From Monarcha castaneiventris obscurior (Eukaryota > Chordata > Aves > Passeriformes > Monarchidae), in contig JAMPIT010000379.1 of the NCBI GenBank assembly GCA_026261815.1, forward strand, positions 19,518,501 to 19,582,500: 64,000 bases of DNA, in the 5' to 3' direction. The position numbers and the translations under genes are program-made. The notes under the pieces are model-generated. The model ran no database searches. It saw only the letters and a program-made list of their open reading frames with translations, and was not told the DNA's origin. Shown piece after piece: positions 1 through 11,600 of the stretch; position 1 is the first letter of the stretch, and each line of letters begins with the position of its first letter.

Positions 1-3000
1 CCAACCAAATATGAAGATCATGGACACCAGCTGGGGAGAAGTGGACAGCTTGTCCACTGTCAGCCACATGTGAAAAAAACTATGAAGATGAGAGCTTCAA
101 GAAACCATGGAAAAATTATTGTTACAGTATTCATGTATTTTTACAGATTCTAACCTGAGAAAGTCAAAACAAAGAAGAATAAGTAGTGAACTTCAGCATG
201 ATAAAATAATCTTGGAGGTTACATATGTTATCGGTGATCTGCAGTAGGTCATTCACAACAGCTGAGGTGCCAGGATCTGCCAAGTAGCTAATTTTGTAGA
301 TAGGTTGACCTCAGATAGGACTGATTTCTAAACGATCTGGGACACCTGCATGAATCACAGGATGAGAAGAAGCTGGAAAGGCTAACTTGAACAAATTCCA
401 GAACTGTAACAAAATAATGTGCAAGTATTGAGCTGAATATGGTACTTAAAATCAAGGCATAGGGGGAGCTTTCCAAAATAACATCCTCTCTCTGCAGGAT
501 AGATGCCTTATACACAGGCTATAGATACTTCTAGGGTGAGACTGTTTCTTTTTAGTGCTTATTTTGTGCAGGACTGAGGGAGGTTATGCTCCATATTTGA
601 AGTCACAAATTATTATTATGACATAGCACATAACAGAAGGGAGGACATTTTCCCTGCATGCCTTCAGCATTTCTCACTATACTTGGATGTGAAGTCACCA
701 TTCTCAGGAGGGGAACTTTTTCAGGTGCATAGTTTTTCTGCATAACACTGCTAATCATGATACTAATTATATAACAACAACAAGAAGTATATTATAATCA
801 TTATTATATCTCATTATATAATAACATAATAAATATAATATGTTATTATGTATGTTAATATGTTATATGGTAATTATACTAATACACTATTAATTTGTTA
901 TAATACTACTGAGAATAATACTAATGAAAATAAATATAACAGGAAAAATGAAGCAAAAATAGTTTTTCTCTGATCTATGCTGATTCATTCCATCTTCCTT
1001 GCTCTAGACAGAGGAACAGTGTTACAGTGAGCCCTGTATCCTTATTCTCCCTTCTGCCTTCCAAACCGTGGAGCAGTTTGAAGTCAGCTCTTAGAAAATG
1101 CAAATGGAGCTTAGGGAAATGCTGCTACTCCTACTGCAGCTCCCCTGCAGATCCAGACAGATGCAATGAGATCACAACCAGTAGTCAGAGCACTTAGAGT
1201 TTGTCCTCATTTCTTAGCATTGGATCATCTCCACACCAGCACAGAGGAGCAGATGTGGGGTCCCAGTGGCACGTCACTAACTAGGAGATGCTGCTCATCT
1301 GGGAGCACCTCCACATCTCCAGCTTCCGGAGGAAATCTTGGCTGTTTCCAGGATCGCTCAGACATGAACAACAGGTACTCGGGGGTCAGCAATTCCCTGG
1401 CTTAGCAGAGCAGCTGCCTGCGTCCTAGCAGTGAGCTCCCGTGCCCTCGTGTGAGTCAGAGCCACAGGCTCCCACACGCTTGGACACAAGCATGCGCTAC
1501 TGCTCCTACCTTGGCAATCCCTAGGACTTCAGAAAATACTCAGATCTGGTGTCTCCAGCCTATGATTTTACATCACCTCCCTCTTTTTACTTTTTTAACA
1601 GTTATCTTGGAAGTAACTGATAAGATGGGAATCTCAGCTTCCTTTGAATCACTGTATCACTTTGTCTTTTTCTTCACTTCATAAAAAGTGTGAAACATGA
1701 TATCAAAAGGCTAAAAAAAAAAAAAAAAAACCAACCAAACAAACAAATAAGCTCATATGGTCTTTACATTTTCCAGAGCCTGACAGAGAGCAGAGCTGGG
1801 TCTAGATAGATACATGCGTGTGCATGTGTGTGTGCATAAGTAAGTGTGGGTGTCTGGGTGTGTGTAAGCTCTATTTACAGGAAAAGAGCCCCCCCCCCCC
1901 GGCCTTAAACAAAAGCCATTGTCACCCCCTGAAGGCCTGCAAAGTGCTCCGTGACTTGCCCACTCTCCAGGGCTGCCTGCTCCCTGCAGAGCTGCAGCTC
2001 CTGGTTCCCTCTCATTCAGGTGAGTGCTGATAACACCTTGTGGGGAATTGCAAGTTAAACACATGTAAGAGAAAAAGACAAAGCCTACCGCTGATAGCAG
2101 ATAAAATCGCCACATACACTTAACCGGGCTAACCTTATCTTGTTATCTTAAATTAGCAGAGTTCAATCTAATTAAGTGCTCACATGGAAGAAACCCAAGT
2201 TGTGGTGTGACTAGTCAGCCCGAAGGCTCTTCTAACCGCAGCACTGATAGGGCTCTGCTCTTACCGGGTCTGAGAGAAGAGACAATTCGTGCCCCAAATG
2301 GTTTGCAAGCTAAAGCCTGATCTCCTCTCAGAAAGGTTGGTGGGCACTCATTTTATATATGCGGTTTGCATCTTGAAAAATTAATATCTGATGTGTTATT
2401 CCAACTTTTGAAACAAGATCGGCATATGCTTGTGCCCTTTTTGCTGTTACCAGCTGCATTAACTATGCCAGGGCTGTTGCCTAATACACTTACACTGATA
2501 AGTTATATTAGACCTCAATCAGAAATTCCTACAGAAGATAAGACCTAGGGAATCAAACTGCATTGAGGTTTATACCTTCATTTATTTATTTATGCCCTGA
2601 GGTTTATCAGCAGCAGAGTAGATGATAAATTGCTGTTGTGGATTTGTCAGATATGCTCAAGAACCAATAAAAATTGTAATATTAGAAGATTTGGATCCCA
2701 AAGCTGCAACCCAGTAAATTCAACAGCCAACAACACCCAGGAGAGCACTGTCTCTAGCTTTTGCATTACTTCCCACTCCATATAGCTGGATGCCCCCTTG
2801 TATCCACATGGTCTTTTATGCACATGTGCAGCACGGCCTTGAAGTCACACAGCTGGATCTCATTGGAAACTGGAAACACCAGCACCTTGCTCCAGTCAAG
2901 AGATTTATACCTGCACAGATGGACATAGCAAGCCTGTTGGATACAGCCGTTTTGTGCTATCAGTGAAGCTACCTGCCCCTTACTATTTTTCATCTAAAAT

Positions 3001-6000
3001 TTAACTGAACCCTCTTGAATACAGTGTGCACCTCAGTGCCTTGTGTGCAGGTCTGAAGATGGCATGGATACTGAGAATTAGCATTAACTGTAAGAGAGCG
3101 TGTCCCAGGTAGGTCAGTGTGTGTGAGATGCAGTCTGTGCTGGTGAGGCCGTGCGCAGTGCAGCTCCAGAGCTCAGCTGACAGATTGCTGCTCCTTGCTG
3201 TCTGCTCCATGCAGAGCACCAGCCCCAGGGAGTCTGGGGAACTCAGCTGGAAGGACAGCAAGCTGGGGAGAACAAGCTCTTGTACTTTGCTCCGTTTGCC
3301 TGGGAGGGGAGACCTGCAAATGAAATATCAACTGGCTCCTTCGTTCCTTCATATGAACAAACCTCAAAAAGAAGGGGGGAAAAGTGGCTTGGATAGCAGA
3401 TACTGCCTCCCACGCTGGTTCATCTCAGCTGCTAAGGGAGGGGGGAGTGGAGAAGCAGGAACAAGCATCTGGTCTTCCTGATTGTCATCTGACCCATGAA
3501 TTTAAAACCCTGTGAAATTCATCGGTGGGAGGGTTTCTCCCAGGGAGCTGTGCAGCATTCCTGGCAACAAAGAACAGCTCAACACCCAAAGCAGCTCCAC
3601 CTGCAGAGCTTCTCAGATATTCATATCCCGGAGGAGGCCTGAACATGACATTTTCTGCTCCTTTTCTCCACCATATGGGATGCCACAGCCCAGCGGCTCA
3701 AAGCCCTCTGCCTCGAGTGCAACTTATAAACCCCCTTCCTACACCCCCTGTCATGACTGGCTGCCAAGCATCATGTGCTGTCAGAGAGGATCTTGGTACC
3801 TGTGGGCTGCTGAAGACCCTCAGGGCTCCGAGCACCTCCTGCACTCCAAGGCAGCAGTGTTGCTGCCAAGGTCAGTCCTGTTTCCCACCCACAGCCCTAC
3901 AGATGTGGGTTTCAGCCAGGGACATGAAGTTGGCAGAGCTGAACCACACCCATTGGAGTTGCTGGAGTATCCACTGCACATCTCCAGTGGGCTTCAGCAC
4001 CCACACTGAGATGCAGAAGAAAGGGAAGGGGACAGCCAGGGGAGGGATGCAAGAGACAGAGTTAGTGATGCCTGGTCACAGTTAGAGCTGAGTTTTAGAT
4101 TTACCCCACCATGGTTAAAACAAACAGCTAGTGCCAACGTTCAGTACATTGAAATCCATTATGGTCCATTTTTAAACAAAATCAAGCATAAGGTGTTGGC
4201 CACAGTCATAAGCTGGTCCACAACCTTGACAGGTTGCAGTTAAGCTTGCTGTACAGTGGAAAGTGATAACCCAGAAACCCTTCAGCCCCTGGCCACCACA
4301 CGTGGCCGGTGAGCGCAGACCTGGGGCTCCTGGGCAGGGCTTCCAGCTCACTTGGATGTTACCTGACAGGCTGCCTTCAGCCACGTGCTCTCTCAGTCTC
4401 CCTGCTGCCCTCCATCCTCTGCCATCACAGGGATCTGGAAATCCCCAGTGCTTCCAACAGCTTCCTATTTATCGTGGATGAGCACTGCTACTGCCATGAG
4501 AAGCTCTCGTTGCTTCTCAGCGATGTGAAGCTGAGGAGAATCATGCCCTGGCAAACACGTTAGAGGGCAAGAAATGGAGACCCAGCCAGGGGATATCTCA
4601 CAGTGTGCTTCAGACCAGCTGCTTTGTTTGGCATGTAATAACTTGGAATAAACCCTTAGAAACTGTAGTATCACAGAGAAGATCCAAGGGGGAGTCAGAA
4701 CCCAGATAAATCAGGCTTACATTAAGCAGACTGACCTCCAAATGCAGGCAAATTAAGCACTTGCAGAGAGCTGGGGACTACCTGTGCCAGTTTCAGAAGG
4801 CCAGATGCTTTTGGCAGATGCAGCCTGACTCTGTTTCCAGAAACAAGAGCAGTAATACTCAGTGGTGTGTATAATGCTGTGAAGCCTGAACTGATTCCAA
4901 TGACGAATTATTTCCTCTCTCATCATCAAAAAGAGTGATAAAAATTATCAGCCCAGAATACACAGGTAGGTAACTCAGTGTAGCGTTACTGAAAAGTAGA
5001 AAACAAAATCAAACCCAGCAATCATATTAGAGGCAAAGAAGAAATAAAAGCCTAGTAGAAGAATGTCATGTACTATAAGTGGATTCAATGGAAACGAGAT
5101 TTGCAGTCTAACTCCAGACATGCTACTGAAGTTTTCTTTGAAAAGGCTGTTGCAGTTAGATGTAAAATCATGTGGGTTGCTCCTCTGCCCTCCCCGGGGC
5201 AGATAAGCAATCAAAACAAACGCATTTATCTGAGCGATCTGTTAATCCTCTGCATAAATAACATTTCACCATGCAAGTTATACTGGGCTTAGTGTTCCTT
5301 GAGCATTGAGAAGCTTAGCAAAGTAGTTCAGTCCTTATCCTATGAGCACAACCACAAAATCCAATCCATGTTTGCATGTCCTAAGGTTACCCAGGAGACA
5401 GGGATAGGGGCTGTCTTTGGTCCCTCTCTGCACAAAATGAAGCGCTCCAGTCCACCTGAACCTCTGCTTCATGGTGGAAGGGCATAGGTGAAGGGAGCCT
5501 GGCACAGGGTTTGAGGCAGACAAAAGATGTACATTCACTTTTCCTTAGGTTAGCAGGAATATTCATGAGGCTCTCTTTCTTCCAAAGCCAAGAAGCTCCC
5601 CAGTTTGTTCTTTCAGCATTCTAAGTCTGGAGTGGCAGATTCCTGCACAGCTGCTGGTTGGAGGAGGCTGAAGGCTGCCTCAGGGGAAACACATGCCCTT
5701 AAAGGGCTCTGTGCTGGAGTCAGGGAGGCAAAAACTTTGCTGGGGAAAGGTAAGCAGAACCCTTCCAGAAATGCTGCCAAACCTGAAAGCTCAGAGGATA
5801 CTTTACAGAGCATACCTGCCAGGCACAAGGTGCTGCTCATGCTGCCTGAAGAGTTTGGAAAGTGAATAAAGAGGGTGGTCCTGCTGGAATGTGAAGGCAT
5901 CTGCCCCCAGCAGCCTTCCCAAGGGTTTTCTGAGAACTGGCCACCTTGAAGCTATGGACCTCCCTGGCTCTTGTCGTGATCTTTCCTACAGGTGCACAGG

Positions 6001-6337
6001 TTCTGAAAAAAGAGCTTTAAATCTAACAGCAAAAAGCTGCTAGACAAACATTCCTAATAACAATTTTGAGTCAAAATTGGGAACATAGTGAGAATTTATT
6101 CACCATAGACATGTTCAAGGAAACAGCAATTTTAGACATTTATATACCCTATAACATCCAAGATTTTTTATAGACACTCCCAAAAGTCCACCCACTTTAT
6201 TGCATCGTGGTATAGGTGTTTTGTTTCTTTCAATTACTACCAAGATACCTCATCTATCTTTGTTTAATGGATAACTCAAGTTTTATCCAGCTAAACAGTG
6301 CTTTATTAAATTTGCTGTCCTGTTTGGACAATTACTA
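1..6337. other. Intergenic DNA, no gene recognised
   Basis: AT-rich to mixed sequence. The open frames here, up to 186 codons around 3.1-4.1 kb, match no family I know, overlap one another on both strands and lack convincing splice context, so I do not call them genes. The stretch holds an AT-only block near 0.76-0.94 kb, a GT-rich tract at 1815-1870 followed by a short poly-C run near 1891, and an A-run near 1712. Confidence 0.6.
757..935. repeat. AT-rich low-complexity block
   Basis: About 180 bases made almost only of A and T, with repeated TTATTATAT, AATATG and TTATATAATAA words. This is simple, low-complexity DNA. It could be a diverged microsatellite. Confidence 0.7.
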
Positions 6338-6570
6338 TTGATTAAGTTTTCTGGGGTGTACAAGCCTACAGAGTGGCTCCCTTACTGCATCTGCAATGTA
6401 TTAATCAAGTTTTCTGGGATGTACAGGCCTTTCACTCCTTAACTTCCTCATGGTATCTTTCTTGTTCTATAACATCTAATTTATCTCTAGTTATACAACA
6501 ACCATGAAACAATTCCTTATTGAATTTTGTTCTTCAGCTATTGATTAAGTTCTCTAAGGGGTAAGCGTCC
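6338..6570 (+). repeat. Three diverged direct copies of a ~30-bp motif
   Basis: A motif reading roughly ATTAAGTTTTCTGGGGTGTA followed by CA(A/G)GCCT occurs at 6338-6367, again at 6400-6430 with two or three changes, and as a weaker copy at 6541-6570. The spacing is about 62 and 141 bp. The surrounding 6.0-6.75 kb is AT-rich with a repetitive character. It may be part of an old LTR or satellite-like element, but I do not recognise the family. Confidence 0.5.
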
Positions 6571-7879
6571 ATGGAGTTCCTTTCCGCAGGTGCAGTGAGG
6601 TAATTTCTCAGAGTTTTCTACTGACACTCAGCCAACACAGATCTAAATCAAAACCAGCTAAAGTAACACATTCAAACATTCCTTAAATAATTAAACACAG
6701 TTCATTACACAATTTTTAAAGGATCACAAAACTCCTGGCTAATTAAGATGTAACTCACTGTCAGTTCTTTCTGGATACAGGACTTCACCAGGAAAAAAAA
6801 AGGTCACTTGCTGAATCTGAGGCCATTCAGACACACAAAGGTTTTATTTGGAAGCACCTTTCTCCTCACTGACCCTCACACAGTGTTGGTAATTTTTGAG
6901 CTTTGTATTGGAGGGGCCTGGTTTTGCAAGGCAAGCTGCAAAGCCCTGGAAGGAAAAGCAGCTGCCAGAATATAGAATATAGAATATAGAATATAGAATA
7001 TATATTCCTCGAATACCTTTGATTCTGGAAAAGGAATTTGGTGAGTGAGGCTGGTAGAGAAGCTGGGGAGAGAAGGAAAAGGTAAAAGAGTTTTTCCCCA
7101 TAAGCCACATTGTATGAGAGCAAAGTCATGGCCTCAGGTGTTATCCAGAAAGGAGGAGTTGAAATCCGAGTCACTCGTGGTGTCCTGAATGTGAAGTCCA
7201 AAAAGCCATCCAGAGCAAGGCCGCATAGCAGTGCTCAGTGCTGGGGGCAGTGGGGAGGCACAGACCAAGCCTTTGCTGAAAGCCCCGTGCACATCCTACC
7301 CCACACAGCCACTGCAAACACCCACGCCTTCTGTGAGGAGCGACGGCACACAGAGAGCACCGAGTGAAAAGGGAAGAGCACAGTGGCGGTGAGAACTCAT
7401 CTCCCGAGCTTGTCTTGAGACCATAAGTTGCATGTGATGCCCCTGAAAGGCTGAGTGAGCTCTAAGCAGCTGTTTGGGAAATCTGTTCTCTCCTGAGGGC
7501 ACACTCGGTGGGTGGCTCTGGCAATTAGGGGCTGCTGTCCCACCTTCCTCACTTGAGGACCTTATTATCAGCATCTCAGTAGGGAGTGGGTCCTCCTCTG
7601 AAGGAGAAAAGACTTGGCTTTGATAGTATGGTCTGGACTAATCTTCCTCTGTCAGGCAACTCTTTGTTTATCACTGCCTTCTTCAATACAGTTGTCTTAA
7701 TCACAGCAAGATTATATGTCATTGGTTTATATATTTGTATAGAAAGAAAATTATTTTCTAAAAGTCGGAATCTGATACCAAGTTTATGAAAAGATGTAGT
7801 CAAAAGCTTGTCAGATACTATATATCTGGCACTGATTAAGAAATGTTATTAGGACCTACTAAAGGTAATTGGAGAGAAA
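6571..7879. other. Intergenic DNA, no gene recognised
   Basis: Mixed-composition sequence with a small heptamer microsatellite inside it. Open frames on both strands near 7.1-7.6 kb are short, overlap each other and resemble nothing known to me. Confidence 0.5.
6967..7001 (+). repeat. (AGAATAT)5 microsatellite
   Basis: Five exact copies of the heptamer AGAATAT in tandem, running into ATATATT. It is a short array, probably variable between individuals. Confidence 0.9.
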
Positions 7880-8032
7880 AGTAATCTCTATTCCAGTTTT
7901 ATAAATAAGGTAACTGAGGCACAGAAAATTAAGTGACTTGTTCAGGGCTGTATGGAAAGCCTTGGCCATGGCTCGGAGCAGTTTACTAACCTCCAGTCCC
8001 AAACCTTTTAGCTGTGTGTTTTCACTACTTTT
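7880..8032 (-). mobile_element. Old MIR/CORE-like SINE fragment
   Basis: On the minus strand this reads like the MIR family. The + strand shows the complement of the MIR core, with ATAAATAAGGTAACTGAGGC then ACAGAAAATTAAGTGACTTG, matching the pattern 'gaggaaactgaggcacagagaggttaagtgacttg'. It is followed by the complement of the tRNA-derived head ('cctccagtcccaaacc...ttttcactac'). The copy is heavily diverged and has no clear ends. Such SINEs predate the bird-mammal split, so a recognisable copy is old. Confidence 0.75.
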
Positions 8033-8550
8033 TCCTGACAAAATCTCAACCTCTGTTGCAGATGAGAAAACTGTGAGAACAACTTCAGGAAGTTTCTTGT
8101 AGCAGCAAACTAATGAATCTTGTTTTTCCTGTGGATTTGCACTCTGAAAGCTCAACTTCTCACCCTTAGCAGACTCCAGTGATACCAACACCCTCCCTCA
8201 CAGCTCCCCCCAACATCTGCTTGTCTCCCTGGACCCAGACACAGCCCTGGCATCTCTGCTACTGTGGGAGAGCTGCTGGTGATGACAGTCCCCTTGAGGA
8301 AGGAGGGGACTTTGGGTGTCTCTCATTTACACAGCAGCTGACCTTCACGGAAAAACCCACAAGGTCAGCGGTGTCTTTTCAAGTCCTTCTTTGAAATGCA
8401 GTGGGACAGGTTCAACAGCCACTGGGACATCACAGTTTCTGCAGGGAAGCAGGCTAAAGCTGGAGCTGAAGTGCCTGCCACTGTCCGGAGCTGTGGGAAG
8501 CACTGAGTTTTCTTGTTCAGCAAGCTGGCAAGGGGGACATTTTGGAAATA

Positions 8551-8697
8551 ATCATGGAAACACAGAATGCCTGGGTTGGAAGATTCATTGAAGACCATCC
8601 AGTTCCAAGCCCCCTGCCATGGGCAAGGACAGCTTTCACTAGACCAGGTTGCTCAGAGCCCCATCCAACCTGGCCCTGAGCACTCCCAGGGATGGGA
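8551..8697 (-). mobile_element. CR1 LINE fragment, 3' end
   Basis: Reads as the reverse complement of the avian CR1 3' end. It has CACAGAATGCCTGGGTTGGA, then CATCCAGTTCCAAGCCCCCTGCCATGGGCA, then CACTAGACCAGGTTGCTCAGAGCCCCATCCAACCTGGCC and CTCCCAGGGATGGG in the usual order. The tail lies at the left, so the element is on the minus strand and 5' truncated, as is normal for CR1. The fragment is non-autonomous. Confidence 0.93.
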
Positions 8698-11600
8698 AAT
8701 ACTCTAGTTTCTTAGTACTTACCCTGCTTGTCTTGCAGCAAATCACAGCAAGGATTACCATGCAGCTTTGAGGATGTTCCTCAGCAGCTTGCCATCTCCC
8801 CAGTGAGCATGCCACTGCTGGAGGCCACAAAGCCATGGCTACCCTCAGCCACAGGCTAGTGGCCGTGTGACCAAGTGCCATCTTATCCTGGTACAGAACT
8901 TGGGGCAAGCTACTAGCCACTCTAAGGTTTACCTCTCAGATTTGTAGGAGTGGCACTCAATTACACTGGCAACCAGGATTTAATAAAAGTAATTAAAAGA
9001 TTTAATTGTACAGTTGTTTTCACTGCTATTCATAGATTGCCTTGTTTTCTGGCTGTCTTTTTTCCTCATGCATCATCCTTTGTGGTTATGTACCAACCTG
9101 CCTGATGCAGGGAGCCCAGCACAGTGTGCCCTGGCTGGTGTGAAAGAAACAGAACATTTAAACCAAGCCATACAGCTTGAGCAGGAAGCCTCAGAGTCCA
9201 TCTTATTGCATCAGAACCACTGCCCCTTTCTGACTTCATCAGACTGAAAACAGTGCACTATCTAGTGTAGTCCAACAGTAGAGACTATGACCACACTTCA
9301 GACATGCTTTCTGAAAAATTAGAAACTTCTTTCCATAGCAAAAATCCACATTTTGTTTTGCACACTTCAGGAGTGAGAGTGATTGCAATAGCTGGGGGTG
9401 GGGATGGGGGAAAGTCAATTGCCAAAAGCTTGTAAAATTTTAAAACAGAAAACTGTGACCTGGCAACGGTGAAGCTGGGAGCGATGGATCCACACACAGA
9501 TGTCAACTACAGAACAACCATGAGACATTTGTTAGTATTTTCTATACTTACTATCACATACTCTGATGTCTTTTTTCTCTGTGAAAACGTGAAATGACCA
9601 TGGAAAAGAAAACCATGATCACAGGATGTATCTACTGAGGTGTACTTGGGAGACAAAGGGGGATGTGAACACCAAACTGCAAGGTTTTGCCTAGCCATCT
9701 TCTAAAATAACAAATATGACTCTTTTCACCTGTACAGCCCATGAGGCTTTATCTCTTTATCTTCTTTTTTATCTCTTTATCTCACTTTCACTACTTTTCA
9801 TTGTTTCCTGATTTATTCTTCCACTGTGCTCTCTTGCCTCTCCTCTTCCAGCCTCATGGCCCCAGTGCACCACAGGCTGTCGTCACCAGCAAATGGTGCT
9901 AATCCTCACCTCCCACTCTACCTGCAGCTATTGCCCAGTAGGAAGCAGGACACCCAAAAAGGACGGGTTCAGAAATGAGATTCAGAGAACAGAATGCTCA
10001 GAGGAAACCTCTGCTTTGGGCTGAGTGGGATCCTGGACACAGGAGAGTGCTGTACAATGCAACAGTGTTGTTGCACTGCAATAAGGCAAAGAAGGTGCAC
10101 TGACTCCTTTTGAGAAACACCTTTCTGAGTGAACATGTGATAGGGTTGCCTGTGGTAGAAGGGGTTAGATGGAGTGACAAAGGCAGTCCCTTCCAGATGC
10201 ATGTTTCAGTGCTGCCTTATCTTCAGCACACATGGATTTGCAGTCTGGGACTTCACCATGGGAAAAACAAAATCTCAGGAGTCATTACTCTTCTAGAGCC
10301 TTAAACCAATCTTTTGAATTGCACCTGTCAGTAGAGTGGAAATCCAAGCCCTAGAATTATACAGTCATCCTAAACTGTGCTATCATAGCTGGGAAGGGAG
10401 AACTAATCTGCACCAGACCTCTTTTCAAGGTGCACTTCAACAACACTCAAAATTGAAGACACTGTGCCATCTAGATCTACAGAGAACTAAATTGTGGTTG
10501 AATACAGGAAAGCTTGCCCTGCTGGAGATGGCTCCAATCGCTTGCCCAAACACAGCAGCTTCAAGTGATCCTGATGGATTCAGCAGGATCCATTATCTGT
10601 CATCTATTTCAAGGGTAATCTCAGGAGATGTCTTTGAGAGACATCTCACACAGAATCAGCTTCATTGCATGACTCCCCTTTTAGCTGCTTTGGGTCACTT
10701 GTAGGTCAGAGCCATCTCTGTCATCCATATGTCTGTCTCAGCCATGTGCATGCCAGTGAATGGAAAGGCAGTGCTGGATTGATTATCTTCTGCACGATGG
10801 TGACACAGCGCCCTGTCAGCCTTGCTGCCCCCCTTCAGATCCCAAACAGGCTCAGTGACCACTTACATGTGTCAGGCAGATAAACAGTTGTATCTGCCTG
10901 GTTAGGGGATGGAAACCATGGAGGCTCCTTCCCTACTGCCGGCAAATGGCACTTGGTGTTTCTCTCTGAGAGCTTTTTCCAGCACAGCGTTTATCACTGA
11001 GTAACTCTCACCCCACCTGAGAATGCCCAGAGTTACCCATGGAAACTGCCAGTCGCCTCTGGCACACCTTAGAATGGGTTGTTAATGCCCTGCACTGCTG
11101 TTCAGCCCACTGCCCTGAAGTTTTTTATCTCAGAAATAGATGGATCGAGGATATCTTTCCACTTCGAAAAATAGCCTGTACTAAAAGTAGAAGCAAATGC
11201 TTAGGATACTGTTTCTAATTACTGTTTCAACATGCTATTGTTTGGGTTTTTTCATAAAACTTTTACCAGATGTGGCTTCTTTCTTAGATACTCCTTTCTC
11301 ATATTTCCTTTTTAGAAAATTAGGTGTCATTTAGCCACAGTTTGTGGTTAAATATTTGTTTCCATTTCCTTTTATTTAATAAATATATTAGTTTGTAATC
11401 CCATTTGGGGAATTTGTTCTCTTTTTTGCAAAAGAAAGTGGAAAGAAGCAGGATGAAACGGAAATGCATCTCTCTATGACTGTTTCTTTTATTCCTATTT
11501 ACTTACTTTCCTCAGTATTAAAAAAAACTGGGATAAAGTGGTTTTTTGCATACCATTTGCCTTTATTTTTCTTTCTTTTTTGTTTTCTTCATTTCTTTTT

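Noticed and set aside
3512..4085. Overlapping frames of 165 and 186 codons on the + strand
   Set aside because: Two different frames open over the same bases, no recognisable motif and no splice or promoter context.
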